From Solwaraspora sp. WMMA2056 (GTDB lineage Bacteria > Actinomycetota > Actinomycetes > Mycobacteriales > Micromonosporaceae), in assembly GCF_030345095.1 (NCBI RefSeq), contig NZ_CP128360.1:248001-312000 (forward strand): a DNA stretch of 64,000 nt, given 5' to 3'. Positions within the stretch are counted from its first letter, which is position 1, and the number at the start of each line of letters is the position of its first letter. Positions 7,176 to 15,433 of this stretch are shown piece after piece. The notes under the pieces are model-generated. The model worked only from the letters and a program-made list of their open reading frames with translations, was not told the DNA's origin and ran no database searches. The position numbers and the translations under genes are program-made.

Positions 7176-7940
7176 ATGATCACGCTGGAGGTGCGCCGCC
7201 GCGAGTTCCCCACCCCGGGCTTCGCGAGCGTCACCCTGGGTGGCCCCGCCATCAGGGACCTCGTCGTCGCCGGCAACGACCAGGCAGTCCGGCTGTTCTT
7301 CCCCCGCGACGGACAGACCCGGCTACGGATGCCCACCGTCTCGAACGACGCCTGGATCGCCCAGCTGCTGATGTGGCCGAAGTCGACCCGGCCATGGGTC
7401 CGCAACCTGACGGTCCGGCGGGCCCGAACCGGCGACGACGAGATCGACATCGAGTTCGCACTGCACGGCGACTCACCCATGTCGTCCTGGGCACGCACCG
7501 CCGAGCCGGGCACCCCCGCCGGGATCTTCGACATCGGCACCATGTACCGGCTGCCGGAGCAGGTGGACCGGCAACTGCTGGTCGGCGACGAGAGCGCACT
7601 GCCCGCCGTACTGTCGATTCTCGACGGCACGCCGCCGACGCTGGCCACGGAGGTCTACCTGGAGGTCCCGACCGGGGCTGACATCCGGCCGGTCGAGACA
7701 CCCGCCGGCGTACGCGTCCACTGGTTCAGCCGCGACGGCGCGGATCTACGACCCGGCGCTCTGCTGGTGGCGGCGCTACGCGAGGCGGCCCTGCCGACGG
7801 CCCGCTTCTACACCTGGGTCGCGGGCGAGTCCTGGTTGGCCACCACGGTACGACGACACCTGGTCAACGACAGAGGAGTCGCCAAGCGGGACATCTCGTT
7901 CTTCGGCTACTGGCGTCTCGGCCGGGCCGCACCCGGCTGA
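7176..7940 (+). CDS. Siderophore-interacting protein-type FAD reductase
   Basis: About 254 residues of the SIP/ViuB flavoprotein family. The N-terminal FAD-binding barrel contains RPWVRNLTVRRA, in the place of the RxYTVR motif. The C-terminal NAD(P)H-binding half has LLVGDESALPAVLSIL near residue 137 and FYTWVAGESWLATTVRRHL near 208, then FFGYWRLGRA. Family members release iron from ferric siderophores by reduction. ATG 7176 is favoured because the stretch before it loses codon bias; GTG 7140 and 7152 are alternatives. The divergent TetR gene is its likely regulator. Confidence 0.85.
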   Translation: MITLEVRRREFPTPGFASVTLGGPAIRDLVVAGNDQAVRLFFPRDGQTRLRMPTVSNDAWIAQLLMWPKSTRPWVRNLTVRRARTGDDEIDIEFALHGDSPMSSWARTAEPGTPAGIFDIGTMYRLPEQVDRQLLVGDESALPAVLSILDGTPPTLATEVYLEVPTGADIRPVETPAGVRVHWFSRDGADLRPGALLVAALREAALPTARFYTWVAGESWLATTVRRHLVNDRGVAKRDISFFGYWRLGRAAPG

Positions 7941-7964
7941 ATTCGCCGCAGAGAGGAATCCCTT

Positions 7965-8510
7965 GTGCGACAGGTAGACCAGGTAGACCAGGTAGCCACC
8001 CCGCGCCGACTCACGACGGCGGAGCAGCTAGCGGCCATCATCGGCCGGCCAGCACCGATGGTCATGCTCAAGCAGATCAGCGCCCTCGACGAGGGCTGCC
8101 GCCGCATCCTGAACCGAAGTCCGATCGCCGCCTTCGGCTACCGGGACACCGACGGCACCAGCACGACGACCTTCATCGGCGGTACGCCCGGATTCACCCA
8201 CGTCCACTCCCCCCACCCGGATCTCGTTCGCCGTAGCGGAGCCGGGCGACCCGTACGGCCCGGTCTCGTCAGCCGGACCGAGCAGGACGTCATCTTCGCC
8301 GACGAGCTGCGCCGACTGGAACGCGACCACCCCGACCGGCTGTCGGTCACCCGCGTCCTGACCAGCCGGGACCGGCGACTCGACGCCGACGGCGTACGCC
8401 GGTGGATCGTCGACCTGGCAGTGGACCCGGACACCCGCCGTCGACCATTGACTCCGCTTGTCACTGTCGAGCGGAACGGTTCGGCTCCCGTGTCCCACGT
8501 CGAGGAGTGA
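7965..8510 (+). CDS. Chimeric PNPOx-like/ferredoxin-reductase-like protein, internally deleted
   Basis: The frame is open for 181 codons, with GAGAGG about eight bases before GTG 7965, so it is probably translated. Residues 17-85 match the N-terminus of pyridoxamine-phosphate-oxidase-like proteins (LDEGCRRIL, SPIAAFGYRDTDG, GGTPGFTHVHSP). At about residue 100 it switches to a flavin-reductase NAD-domain fragment (LVSRTEQDVIFADELRRLE, then RVLTSRDRRLDADGVRR). The middle of both domains and the CGP-containing end are absent. It looks like a deletion product of a long three-domain fusion protein, related to the relic at 1330-1517. Enzyme activity is doubtful. A 9-bp CAGGTAGAC repeat marks the 5' end. 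Confidence 0.55.
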   Translation: MRQVDQVDQVATPRRLTTAEQLAAIIGRPAPMVMLKQISALDEGCRRILNRSPIAAFGYRDTDGTSTTTFIGGTPGFTHVHSPHPDLVRRSGAGRPVRPGLVSRTEQDVIFADELRRLERDHPDRLSVTRVLTSRDRRLDADGVRRWIVDLAVDPDTRRRPLTPLVTVERNGSAPVSHVEE

Positions 8511-8513
8511 GTC

Positions 8514-8924
8514 ATGCGCGGTTCGGCGGCGGCAGCCGGGATGGTCGTCGGGTTCGGTGTCGGCGTCGTCACCGGTCCGTTCCTCGGCGACGCCGCGCTC
8601 TGGGCCGGGGCGGTGATCGCCGCGCTCGGTGTCGCACTCTGCCTGGCGGGCACGACCGACGGCCCCTCGCTGACCGGTACGGGCCTGTCCCCCCTCGGCG
8701 ATGGCGGGCAGCAGTCGTCTCTCGGCGGCCTCGGCACCCGGGTGGAACAGATCCTGCGACTCGCCGAGGAGCAGGCCGACGATCATCGGCGCGAGGCGAA
8801 GCGCGAATCCGAGGCGATCCTGTCCGCCGCCCGGCAGGAGGCTGCCGCGATCCTGCACCGGGCGCACGAGGAGGCGACCGGGATCACCGGTCAGCGGGAA
8901 GAATCCGGTCATGGCGAGTCGTAG
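8514..8924 (+). CDS. Small membrane protein with DivIVA-like coiled coil
   Basis: A 136-residue protein I cannot assign to a named family. Residues 5-45 form two hydrophobic segments (VVGFGVGVVTG; LWAGAVIAALGVALCLAG). Residues 75-125 form a charged coiled coil rich in Ala, Glu and Arg (RVEQILRLAEEQADDHRREA) like the tails of DivIVA or ATP-synthase b-type proteins. It starts three bases after the preceding stop and overlaps the next gene by 14 bases. Confidence 0.7.
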   Translation: MRGSAAAAGMVVGFGVGVVTGPFLGDAALWAGAVIAALGVALCLAGTTDGPSLTGTGLSPLGDGGQQSSLGGLGTRVEQILRLAEEQADDHRREAKRESEAILSAARQEAAAILHRAHEEATGITGQREESGHGES

Positions 8925-9450
8925 AGCGATCATTTTCCACGGGACCGGTGGGAATCCGGACGTCTGCTGGTACCGCTGGCTGGCGGGGCGGCTGACCGCC
9001 CGGGGGTACGCCGTCGAGGTGCCGCACCACCCGGGCATCAACGTCGAGCCGATCGCGACCTTTCTGCCGAAGATGCTGCAGGAGCACGACTTCGACGAAC
9101 AGACCGTCCTCGTCGGTCACTCCGGCGGTGCGGCCCTGCTGCTCGCGATCCTGCAGCATCTCGACGTCACCGTCGCCCAGGCGATCCTGGTAGCCGGCTA
9201 CTGCACCCCGCCCAACACCGAGAACGAACCGGTCCTGCAGCAGGAGTACGACTGGGCCGCGATCCGGGCCCATGTCCGGGACATCTGTTTCATCAACTCC
9301 CGCACCGACCCGTACGGGTGCGACGAACATCAGGGGCGGGCGATGTTCGAACGGCTCGGCGGCACGCAGATCGTGCGCGACGACGGCCACTTCGGCGACT
9401 ACGACCAGCCGTACGAGCACTTCGAACTGCTCGACCGGCTCATCGCCTGA
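8911..9450 (+). CDS. RBBP9/YdeN-type serine hydrolase (alpha/beta hydrolase)
   Basis: A 179-residue alpha/beta hydrolase. It opens with the oxyanion segment AIIFHGTGGNP. The nucleophile serine is in VLVGHSGGAALL near residue 72, the acid in FINSRTDPYG near 131, and the histidine in DDGHFGDYD near 157. Size and motif spacing fit the RBBP9/YdeN serine hydrolases. ATG 8911 overlaps the previous gene; the frame is open further upstream but lacks family similarity there. Its 3' end overlaps the convergent neighbour by 11 bp. Substrate unknown. Confidence 0.82.
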   Translation: MASRRAIIFHGTGGNPDVCWYRWLAGRLTARGYAVEVPHHPGINVEPIATFLPKMLQEHDFDEQTVLVGHSGGAALLLAILQHLDVTVAQAILVAGYCTPPNTENEPVLQQEYDWAAIRAHVRDICFINSRTDPYGCDEHQGRAMFERLGGTQIVRDDGHFGDYDQPYEHFELLDRLIA

Positions 9451-11326
9451 CCCGACCGAACCCGCCCGCCGGGGCCGCACCGGCGGTCACCGTGGCGACC
9501 TCGGTCGCTCCGCCGAGATCACCGGAGTCCGCCAGGCTGCCGACGCCGGTCCCGGTCGCGGTGCCGCCGGTGAAGATGCGGTACGCTGAGCCGCTGGTGA
9601 CCTCCGCCGCCGAGTAGACGACGTTCTGCAGCGTCTTGCGCGCGACGAAGCTCGCCAGCACCGCGCCGTCGGCGTCGACGACGTGCACCGTGCTGCCCGG
9701 CTCGATCTGGCTGTCCAGGGTCACCGAGAGCCAGCCCTGCGGGGAGTCCTGATCCGGGGCGACGGCCATCCCTGCGCTGCCGGTGGCCAGCAGTACGCCG
9801 CCGCTGACCTGGAACGTGCCGTTGACGTCGAGGGCACCGTTCATGCTCTGGGTCGGGCCGTCGACGACGACGGTGCCGCCGCTGATCGTCGCCGTACCGT
9901 TGGAGTCGAAGCCGTCCCCGTCGGCGTCGATGGCCAGGGTGCCACCGCTGACCGTCACTGAGTAGTCGCCCACCGCCTCGCCGCCACCGCCGCCCGGGCC
10001 GCCGCCCGTGCCGGGGCCGCCGCCGGTGCCTGGGTCGCCACCGGCACCGGGGCCACCACCGGTGCCGGGGTCGCCGCCGGACGTGTCGTCGCCGCCGGCC
10101 GCGTTCACCCCGTCGTCGCTGGCGACGATGCTCGTCGTCCCACCGGCCACCGTGATCTCGACCGCTTCGATCCCTTCGACCGAGGCGGTGACGTCCACTG
10201 TGCCGTCGTCGATGCGCAGTGCCGCGTCGGCGTGCACCGCGTCGTCACCGCTGGCCAGTGTCAACGATGCCCCACCGAGATGGACCGACCCGTTGCTGTG
10301 CACCGCGTCGTCGGCGGAGTCGACCGTGACGTCGCCGCCTTCGAGCACGGTGACGACGGCAGACTTGAGCCCTTTGGTCGAGGTGTCGTCGGTCGGGGCG
10401 ACCCCGCTGCCGCCGCCGGTGGTGACGGCCAGGGTGCCGCCGTCGACCAGCAGGTCGGTGGCCGCGTCGACGCCGTCACCGCCGGCGGTCACGGTGACCG
10501 CGCCACCGGTCTGCAGGACGTATCCGGCGTCGGCGGACTCGTCGTTGTCGGCCTTGAGCCCGTCGCCGCCAGCATCGACGGTGACCGTGCCACCGTCGAC
10601 CACCAGGTAGTCCTTGCCCCGGATTCCGTCGTCGACAGCGTCCACGACGATCGTGCCGGACGCGATGACCAGGCCGTCCTTGCTGGCGATCCCGTCGTTG
10701 CCGTTGCCGTGCACGGTCAGCGTGCCGCCGCCGGCGAGAGTGAGGTCACCGGCGCTGAACAGGGCGGCGTTGACGTCGGCGTCCTCGGCGTACGTGTCGG
10801 TGTCGCTCAGCGTGTTCGTACTGCCGTCGGCCGCGACCACCACGACGGCGTCGGCGTCGGTCGCCGCGATCGCCGCCCCCGACGTACTGGTGATCGACAC
10901 CCCGTCGAGGATCAGCTGTACGGTCGCCTCCGGCGCGGCGATCAGCACCTGGCCGTCGGTCAGCTCACCGGTCAGCCGGTAGCTGCCCGCGGCGCTGATC
11001 GTCACCGTCGACTCGTCGACCGAGGCGCCGTCACCGTCGACAGTGGCCGAGGTGCCGGTCAGCGTCACGTCGACCACTGCGGCCTCGTCCCAGGTGGTGT
11101 CGGTGTCGTCGGTGTGGTCGGCCGTGTTGTCGGCGAGCACGTCGGCGACGGTCGAGGTCACGTCGACCGGGTCGCCGGTGGTGGCGGTGGCGACCGCCGC
11201 GACGTCGCCGCTGGCGCCGGGGTCGGCCGTGGCGTCGTCGGAACAGCCGGTCAGCACGGTCGCGGCGAACAGCGCGGCGGCGGCGCAGGCAGCCCGTACG
11301 GTGGCACGCCGGTAGCGGACGTTCAT
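9440..11326 (-). CDS. Carbohydrate-binding domain lipoprotein (Cthe_2159-like)
   Basis: A 628-residue exported lipoprotein. The signal peptide ends in the lipobox LTGC at residue 28. The mature protein is a long series of degenerate beta-helix repeats (for example GGTVTVDAGGDGLKADN and GGTLAIDADGDGFDSNG) typical of Cthe_2159-type carbohydrate-binding domains. A Gly/Pro/Asp linker near residues 410-450 comes from a GGN-type nucleotide repeat at about 9984-10090. The final ~100 residues form a separate beta domain. ATG 11326 overlaps the stop of the VTC gene (ATGA). This family is often found with VTC and DUF4956 genes. Ligand unknown. Confidence 0.85.
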   Translation of the reverse strand: MNVRYRRATVRAACAAAALFAATVLTGCSDDATADPGASGDVAAVATATTGDPVDVTSTVADVLADNTADHTDDTDTTWDEAAVVDVTLTGTSATVDGDGASVDESTVTISAAGSYRLTGELTDGQVLIAAPEATVQLILDGVSITSTSGAAIAATDADAVVVVAADGSTNTLSDTDTYAEDADVNAALFSAGDLTLAGGGTLTVHGNGNDGIASKDGLVIASGTIVVDAVDDGIRGKDYLVVDGGTVTVDAGGDGLKADNDESADAGYVLQTGGAVTVTAGGDGVDAATDLLVDGGTLAVTTGGGSGVAPTDDTSTKGLKSAVVTVLEGGDVTVDSADDAVHSNGSVHLGGASLTLASGDDAVHADAALRIDDGTVDVTASVEGIEAVEITVAGGTTSIVASDDGVNAAGGDDTSGGDPGTGGGPGAGGDPGTGGGPGTGGGPGGGGGEAVGDYSVTVSGGTLAIDADGDGFDSNGTATISGGTVVVDGPTQSMNGALDVNGTFQVSGGVLLATGSAGMAVAPDQDSPQGWLSVTLDSQIEPGSTVHVVDADGAVLASFVARKTLQNVVYSAAEVTSGSAYRIFTGGTATGTGVGSLADSGDLGGATEVATVTAGAAPAGGFGRVRR

Positions 11327-12177
11327 CGGAACTCCCTCGGGTCGGGGCCGTCGGTGAGCAGCCGACGCAGCGTCGGCCGCCACCGGTTGGCGGGCAGGTC
11401 GGGCCGCAGCGCGGCGAGCCCGGTGGCGTACTTGGAGATGGCGCGGGGCCGGTGTCCGGCGGACCAGAGCAGCCGGTCGACGGCGCAGGCGGCACGGGGT
11501 GACTTGGTCTCGACGACGGCCCGGTGCGGCAGACGCAGCTCGCGCCACAGCGCCGGACCCGCGCCGGCCGGCAACGACCAGGTCAGCCCGGTGTCGACCG
11601 TCATCCGGCTACCGACCAGCGGCAGGAAGAGGGTGATCCGCTGGTAGGTGGTGGTCAGCACCGGGTCGAACCGCAGGCCGGCACTGTGGAATCCGGCGGC
11701 GGCGAGCTGGGCGTCGACCCAGGCGCGGACCGCGCCGTCGGACAGCGTCGGCGTCGCGGCCAGGCCAGTCGACGGGTACGGGATCCGCTGCTTGACGGTG
11801 ACGCCCCGCCGTCCTCGGGTCTTGACCTCGACGACGTGCAGGTCGGTGTCGAGGTAGCTGCGTACCCGCACCTTGTACCGGTGGCGTCGGGTCCGGGCGG
11901 CGGCGTGGAAGCTGGCCAGGTCCGGGGTGTCGAAGTAGACCGACCGGTAGCGGAACGTCCGGCAGCCGTCGATCTGCAGCACCCGGGCGGTGCCGCTGTC
12001 CGCCAGGTCACGCAGCACGTCCGGCAGGTCGGTCACCGGCAGCAGATACTTGGCGTCGACCCGGGTCAGCAGCTCGGCCCGGGTGACCAGGTCGTCGAGA
12101 CCGATCGGCGGCAGCCGGTCGATCACCGACCGGACGGCGTGCCCGGTGTCGTCGGGGCGCAGGTCGAGGAGGGTCAC
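11323..12177 (-). CDS. Polyphosphate polymerase (VTC) domain protein
   Basis: A 284-residue VTC-domain protein. The tunnel-forming basic and acidic residues are visible: TRVDAKYLLP near residue 40, YRSVYFDTPDL near 76, RRHRYKVRVRSYLD near 97, VVEVKTRGRRGVTVKQR near 116, and VVETKSPRAA near 222. VTC domains make polyphosphate from ATP in yeast; bacterial members are mostly uncharacterised. It is the middle gene of a three-gene operon with 4-bp overlaps at both ends (GTGA and ATGA). Confidence 0.88.
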   Translation of the reverse strand: MTLLDLRPDDTGHAVRSVIDRLPPIGLDDLVTRAELLTRVDAKYLLPVTDLPDVLRDLADSGTARVLQIDGCRTFRYRSVYFDTPDLASFHAAARTRRHRYKVRVRSYLDTDLHVVEVKTRGRRGVTVKQRIPYPSTGLAATPTLSDGAVRAWVDAQLAAAGFHSAGLRFDPVLTTTYQRITLFLPLVGSRMTVDTGLTWSLPAGAGPALWRELRLPHRAVVETKSPRAACAVDRLLWSAGHRPRAISKYATGLAALRPDLPANRWRPTLRRLLTDGPDPREFR

Positions 12178-12734
12178 ACCGTCACCCGTTCCCGTTGCAC
12201 CACATGCCGGACCTCGACCAGCGTGGTGTCGTTGACCAGGTCGACGTGCTTGACGCTCAGGTGGGTGACCGGCCCGCCGAGCAGCTCCGTGAGCTGTCGG
12301 CGCAGCGCGGCCTCGTCGGTCTGCACCGTGTCCAGGTGCACGGTCTGCTGGCGGTGCCGGTGGAACAGCCGTGGGTGGTCGCCGATCACCAGGGCGGCGA
12401 TGATCAGGGCCATCAGACCGACCACGAGGACGCTCGGTGCGGAGCTGAGTCCGGCGAGCAGGCCGAGAGCGAGCGCGGCGAAGTAGTACGCCACCTCGTG
12501 CTGGGCGATCTCGTCCGACCGCAGCCGGATGATCGACAGGACGCCGAACAGCCCGAGGCCGAGCCCGACACCGACCGCCGAGGTGCCGAGCACCATCGCG
12601 ACCGCCAGCACCCCGACGTTGACGCCGAGGAAGGCGACGACCAGGTCGCGCCGGTGATGCCGGGGGAAGTAGAGGACGAAGGTGAGTACGGTGATCGCGA
12701 CAAGGTCGATCGCGATGATCGGTAACTGCTCCAC
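12174..12734 (-). CDS. DUF4956 family membrane protein
   Basis: A 186-residue membrane protein with four helices in its first 120 residues and a soluble C-terminal tail. GLFGVLSIIRLRSDEIAQHE is the DUF4956 signature. GTG 12734 has AAGGA about seven bases upstream. It is the first gene of the operon with the VTC polymerase and the carbohydrate-binding lipoprotein. DUF4956 and VTC genes are commonly adjacent, so it may anchor or regulate the polymerase at the membrane (inference). Confidence 0.85.
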   Translation of the reverse strand: MEQLPIIAIDLVAITVLTFVLYFPRHHRRDLVVAFLGVNVGVLAVAMVLGTSAVGVGLGLGLFGVLSIIRLRSDEIAQHEVAYYFAALALGLLAGLSSAPSVLVVGLMALIIAALVIGDHPRLFHRHRQQTVHLDTVQTDEAALRRQLTELLGGPVTHLSVKHVDLVNDTTLVEVRHVVQRERVTV

Positions 12735-12753
12735 AGGCCGTCCTTCATCTTTC

Positions 12754-12775
12754 GTTCACTGTTCGTTCATTCAGC
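12754..12775. promoter_or_regulatory. PHO-box-like direct repeats
   Basis: GTTCACTGTTC and GTTCATTCAGC are contiguous 11-base units, each beginning with GTTCA. This is the arrangement of the Streptomyces PHO box bound by phosphorylated PhoP (11-nt direct repeats starting GTTCACC). A further GTTCACG unit lies at 12824. The site is just upstream of the polyphosphate operon and inside the gap shared with the PhoX-like gene. Confidence 0.45.
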
Positions 12776-12953
12776 CTCGGCTTCCTGTGCGCCAGCCATG
12801 GCAGGCCTGTGAGCGAAAGCTGAGTTCACGGTCGGCCTGTCACCCGACTCTTTACATCGATGTCGCCCGTTCGCCACCACGCCGATAGACGGCCGTCGGT
12901 CCACCGGAGTTGCGTCACGTCATCACCCTCGATGTGAACTGGAGTCGATCGAC

Positions 12954-14414
12954 GTGCCTTCCTCCCGTCGTACCTTCCTCGCCGGTGGCGCCGCGAGCGC
13001 GGCCGGCGTCGGCCTCGCCGTCGCCGGCGGCCTGCCGTCGCTCGCCCAGGCCCACCCGGGCCGGGAGCACCCGCCGAAGGGCCGCGGCCACGTACCGTTC
13101 CCGCCGCTGGTGGACGACCCCGCCGGCATCCTCGCCCTGCCCGAGGGCTTCCGGTACACCGTGGTCACCCGCACCGGCGTCACCCGGCTCGACCGGGGCC
13201 AGGGCCTCACCCCGGCCGAGCACGACGGGATGGCCGTCTTCGACGCCGGACCCGGCCGGTACACCCTGATCCAGAACCACGAGCTCGGCCCGGGGGCCGA
13301 GTACGGCGTACCGCACGTCCCGGGCACCGTCTACGACCCGGGCGCGGTCGACGCCGGCGGCTGCACGGTGATCAGGACCGACCGGGCCGGCCGCAACCTC
13401 GGTGAGTTCGTCGCCATCTCCGGCACCGTCGACAACTGTGCGGGCGGGCCGACCCCGTGGGGGACCTGGCTGACCTGCGAGGAGACCGAGGACCGGGCCA
13501 GCGACGAGTGGGACGAGGACGGCCGCACCGGCACGTACCAGAAGGACCACGGCTACGTCTTCGAGGTCTGGGCCGACGGCCGCGCCGACCCGACACCGAT
13601 CAAATGCCTGGGCCGGTACGCCCACGAGGCGCTGGCGGTCGACGCCGACCGTACGAAGATCTACCTGTCCGAGGACGCCGACGAGCCGAACGGCCTGTTC
13701 TACCGGTGGACCGCGCCGCGCCGCGTCAAGCTCGGCCCCGGCGTGCTGACCCGGCTCGCCCCGGACGCCGGTGTGCTCGCCGCGATGCAGATCATCATGG
13801 ACGACGGCTCGGTGCTGCCGGACGTCGCCTACCTGACCTCCGCGCAGCTGGGCCGGCCGTTCCCCGTACGGTGGATCGAGGTGCCGGAACGCGACGCCCG
13901 GACCACTCCCCTGCGCGAGCAGTTCACCGACGGTCAGGTCACCCGGGGCCGCAAGTTCGAAGGCGTGTGGGGCACCGACCAGGGCGTGTACGTGGTCAAC
14001 TCGTACGCCTGGGAGGACGGGGACCTGCCGGCGGACGCCGCCCCGCACGACGGCATGGTCTGGTTCTACGACTACCGGGCCGAGACCATCCAGCTGGTCA
14101 CGTACTTTCCGCACCAGACCTCGTCGGAGGAGGGTACGCCGCCGAAGTACAGCGATCTGACCTTCGACGGGCCGGACAACGTGACCGTCACCCCGTGGGG
14201 CAGCCTGGTGCTGGCCGAGGACGGCTCGGGCGCGTCCCACGTGCTCAGCTCGGTCCCGGGCGGGCCGACCTACGCGATCGCCCGCAACCAGCTCAACGAC
14301 TCGGAGTTCTGCGGGCCGGTCTTCACCGACGACGGCAAGGTGCTCTTCGTCAACATGCAGGACCCCGGTCTCACCCTGGCCATCACCGGCCCCTGGGAGA
14401 AGTACCTGGGCTGA
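12954..14414 (+). CDS. PhoX/DUF839 family phosphatase-like protein, Tat-exported
   Basis: A 486-residue secreted protein. The N-terminus has a twin-arginine signal (SSRRTFLAGG, then a hydrophobic run ending in AQA near residue 33). DUF839/PhoX features follow: GFRYTVVTRTG, YTLIQNHELG, TPWGTWLTCEETED, KCLGRYAHEALAVD, LTFDGPDNVTVTPWGSLVLA and NDSEFCGPVF. PhoX enzymes are calcium/iron alkaline phosphatases acting outside the cytoplasm. GTG 12954 is preceded by GGAG. It is divergent from the polyphosphate operon, consistent with a phosphate-linked role. Some DUF839 proteins have no shown phosphatase activity. Confidence 0.85.
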   Translation: MPSSRRTFLAGGAASAAGVGLAVAGGLPSLAQAHPGREHPPKGRGHVPFPPLVDDPAGILALPEGFRYTVVTRTGVTRLDRGQGLTPAEHDGMAVFDAGPGRYTLIQNHELGPGAEYGVPHVPGTVYDPGAVDAGGCTVIRTDRAGRNLGEFVAISGTVDNCAGGPTPWGTWLTCEETEDRASDEWDEDGRTGTYQKDHGYVFEVWADGRADPTPIKCLGRYAHEALAVDADRTKIYLSEDADEPNGLFYRWTAPRRVKLGPGVLTRLAPDAGVLAAMQIIMDDGSVLPDVAYLTSAQLGRPFPVRWIEVPERDARTTPLREQFTDGQVTRGRKFEGVWGTDQGVYVVNSYAWEDGDLPADAAPHDGMVWFYDYRAETIQLVTYFPHQTSSEEGTPPKYSDLTFDGPDNVTVTPWGSLVLAEDGSGASHVLSSVPGGPTYAIARNQLNDSEFCGPVFTDDGKVLFVNMQDPGLTLAITGPWEKYLG

Positions 14415-14551
14415 CCCGGTCGACAGTGCGGGTGGACCGGACCGGCCGGTCCCACCCGCACACGACCGCTGTCCAACATCCGGCCACCGACGTCTGATGT
14501 CAGCTCCGCTCGGCTCGACGCCCGGCGGAGCTGATGTCTTGCGTCGAGACG

Positions 14552-14794
14552 TCAGGTTTCGCCGTCGCGGATGATCTGCCGGACCCGCTCCCGGCTGTAG
14601 CCGGTGGCCGCCACGATGTCCACTTGGCGCACGCCGTCCCGGTCGGCGGCCCTGATCGCTTCGGCCAGGTCGGCACGTGCCCGGTCCACCTTCACCCGGG
14701 CCTCGGCCACGAGGCGGGCGGCCCGTTCTTCGGCACGAGGCACCGCAGCTTGCGCCGTGCGCAACTTTCGTACCGCCGCCTCCAGGTCCGCCAC
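14552..14794 (-). CDS. Small helix-turn-helix protein with coiled coil
   Basis: An 80-residue protein. The first 50 residues are a charged helix (EERAARLVAEARVKVDRARA); residues 53-77 form a sigma-region-4-like HTH (VRQVDIVAATGYSRERVRQI). GTG 14794 is the only possible start before an in-frame stop. Proteins of this design are common small DNA-binding proteins in actinomycetes. Repeated GGCCAA boxes lie directly upstream and may be its own operator. Confidence 0.65.
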   Translation of the reverse strand: MADLEAAVRKLRTAQAAVPRAEERAARLVAEARVKVDRARADLAEAIRAADRDGVRQVDIVAATGYSRERVRQIIRDGET

Positions 14795-14897
14795 TTGGCC
14801 ATTTCAGCAGGTCAGACACTAGGCCAACTCACGCATCCGTGTAGTGGGCCAACTAGAACACTTGACGTTTGGCCAAACTAAGGTTGTGATAGTTGGC
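14795..14897. promoter_or_regulatory. Promoter region with repeated GGCCAACT boxes
   Basis: GGCCAACT occurs at 14822 and 14847, GGCCAAACTA at 14871, the reverse form TAGTTGGC at 14890-14897, and TTGGCCA at 14795. Spacing of the first three is 24-25 bp. TTGACG (14862-14867) and TGTGAT (14885-14890) form a -35/-10 pair with a 17-bp spacer for the plus-strand gene at 14962. Confidence 0.5.
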
Positions 14898-14961
14898 ATC
14901 CGGAGACGGTGGGTCCGGATCGGCACTCCCGGTACCGACCCGCCCCAACCAGGGAGGTCCG

Positions 14962-15168
14962 ATGTCTGAGATCCAAACGAGCGGCGTACTGGTGGTCGGT
15001 CCGCGTCCACTGCCCGAGCACAGCCGGGTCAGGGTGTGGATAGATGCAGGATCGGGCGGGGGCCATGAGGTCACCGTACGGACCGAGCACCTGACGTTGT
15101 CCGACCGCGACAACGGCCAGGGTTCCCGCGCCATCTACGAGCTTCGTACCTTCGACCGACGGGGCTGA
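14962..15168 (+). CDS. Small hypothetical protein
   Basis: A 68-residue protein with a strong AGGGAGG at 14951-14957 before ATG 14962. It is hydrophilic, with predicted beta strands (SGVLVVGPRPLPEHSRVRVW; HEVTVRTEHLTL) and no cysteine or membrane segment. I do not recognise the family. It is divergent from the small HTH gene, with shared boxes between them, so the two may form a regulator/target pair. Confidence 0.6.
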   Translation: MSEIQTSGVLVVGPRPLPEHSRVRVWIDAGSGGGHEVTVRTEHLTLSDRDNGQGSRAIYELRTFDRRG

Positions 15169-15275
15169 CCCGAACACCCCGGCACGGACGACGCCCTCGA
15201 CCGCAGCTGAGTGCTTCGGATTTGCTCCGGGTTGGTGTTTCTCGGGTTGGGGCGGGAACCCAAGATGCCTCCGCA

Positions 15276-15321
15276 GGCTTGATGCCACAGGCGCATCTTG
15301 ATGCACCTGTGGCATCAAGCC
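15276..15321. terminator. Strong hairpin, probable bidirectional terminator
   Basis: GGCTTGATGCCACAGG (15276-15291) pairs perfectly with 15306-15321. The inner bases add GCATC/GATGC (15293-15297 with 15300-15304) after one C·A mismatch, leaving a two-base loop: 21 pairs in 46 nt. It lies between convergent genes ending at 15168 and 15434. There is no T run, which is common for actinobacterial terminators. Confidence 0.6.
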
Positions 15322-15433
15322 CAACCGGCACCCCCACCCAGAAGGATCACCGTGCACTCAAGAACAATGACGTAAAGTAATCGGCAGGTTCGAGAAGCGA
15401 TGCCAGTTCCGTCGTTGTGCGGAGCCCATGGGG

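Noticed and set aside
9984-10093. GGN-rich direct repeats as a possible CRISPR or regulatory array
   Set aside because: They encode the Gly/Pro/Asp linker of the lipoprotein; there are no spacers.
10232-11647. 471-codon plus-strand frame opposite the carbohydrate-binding lipoprotein
   Set aside because: Antisense shadow of a low-complexity repeat protein with a clear signal peptide on the other strand.
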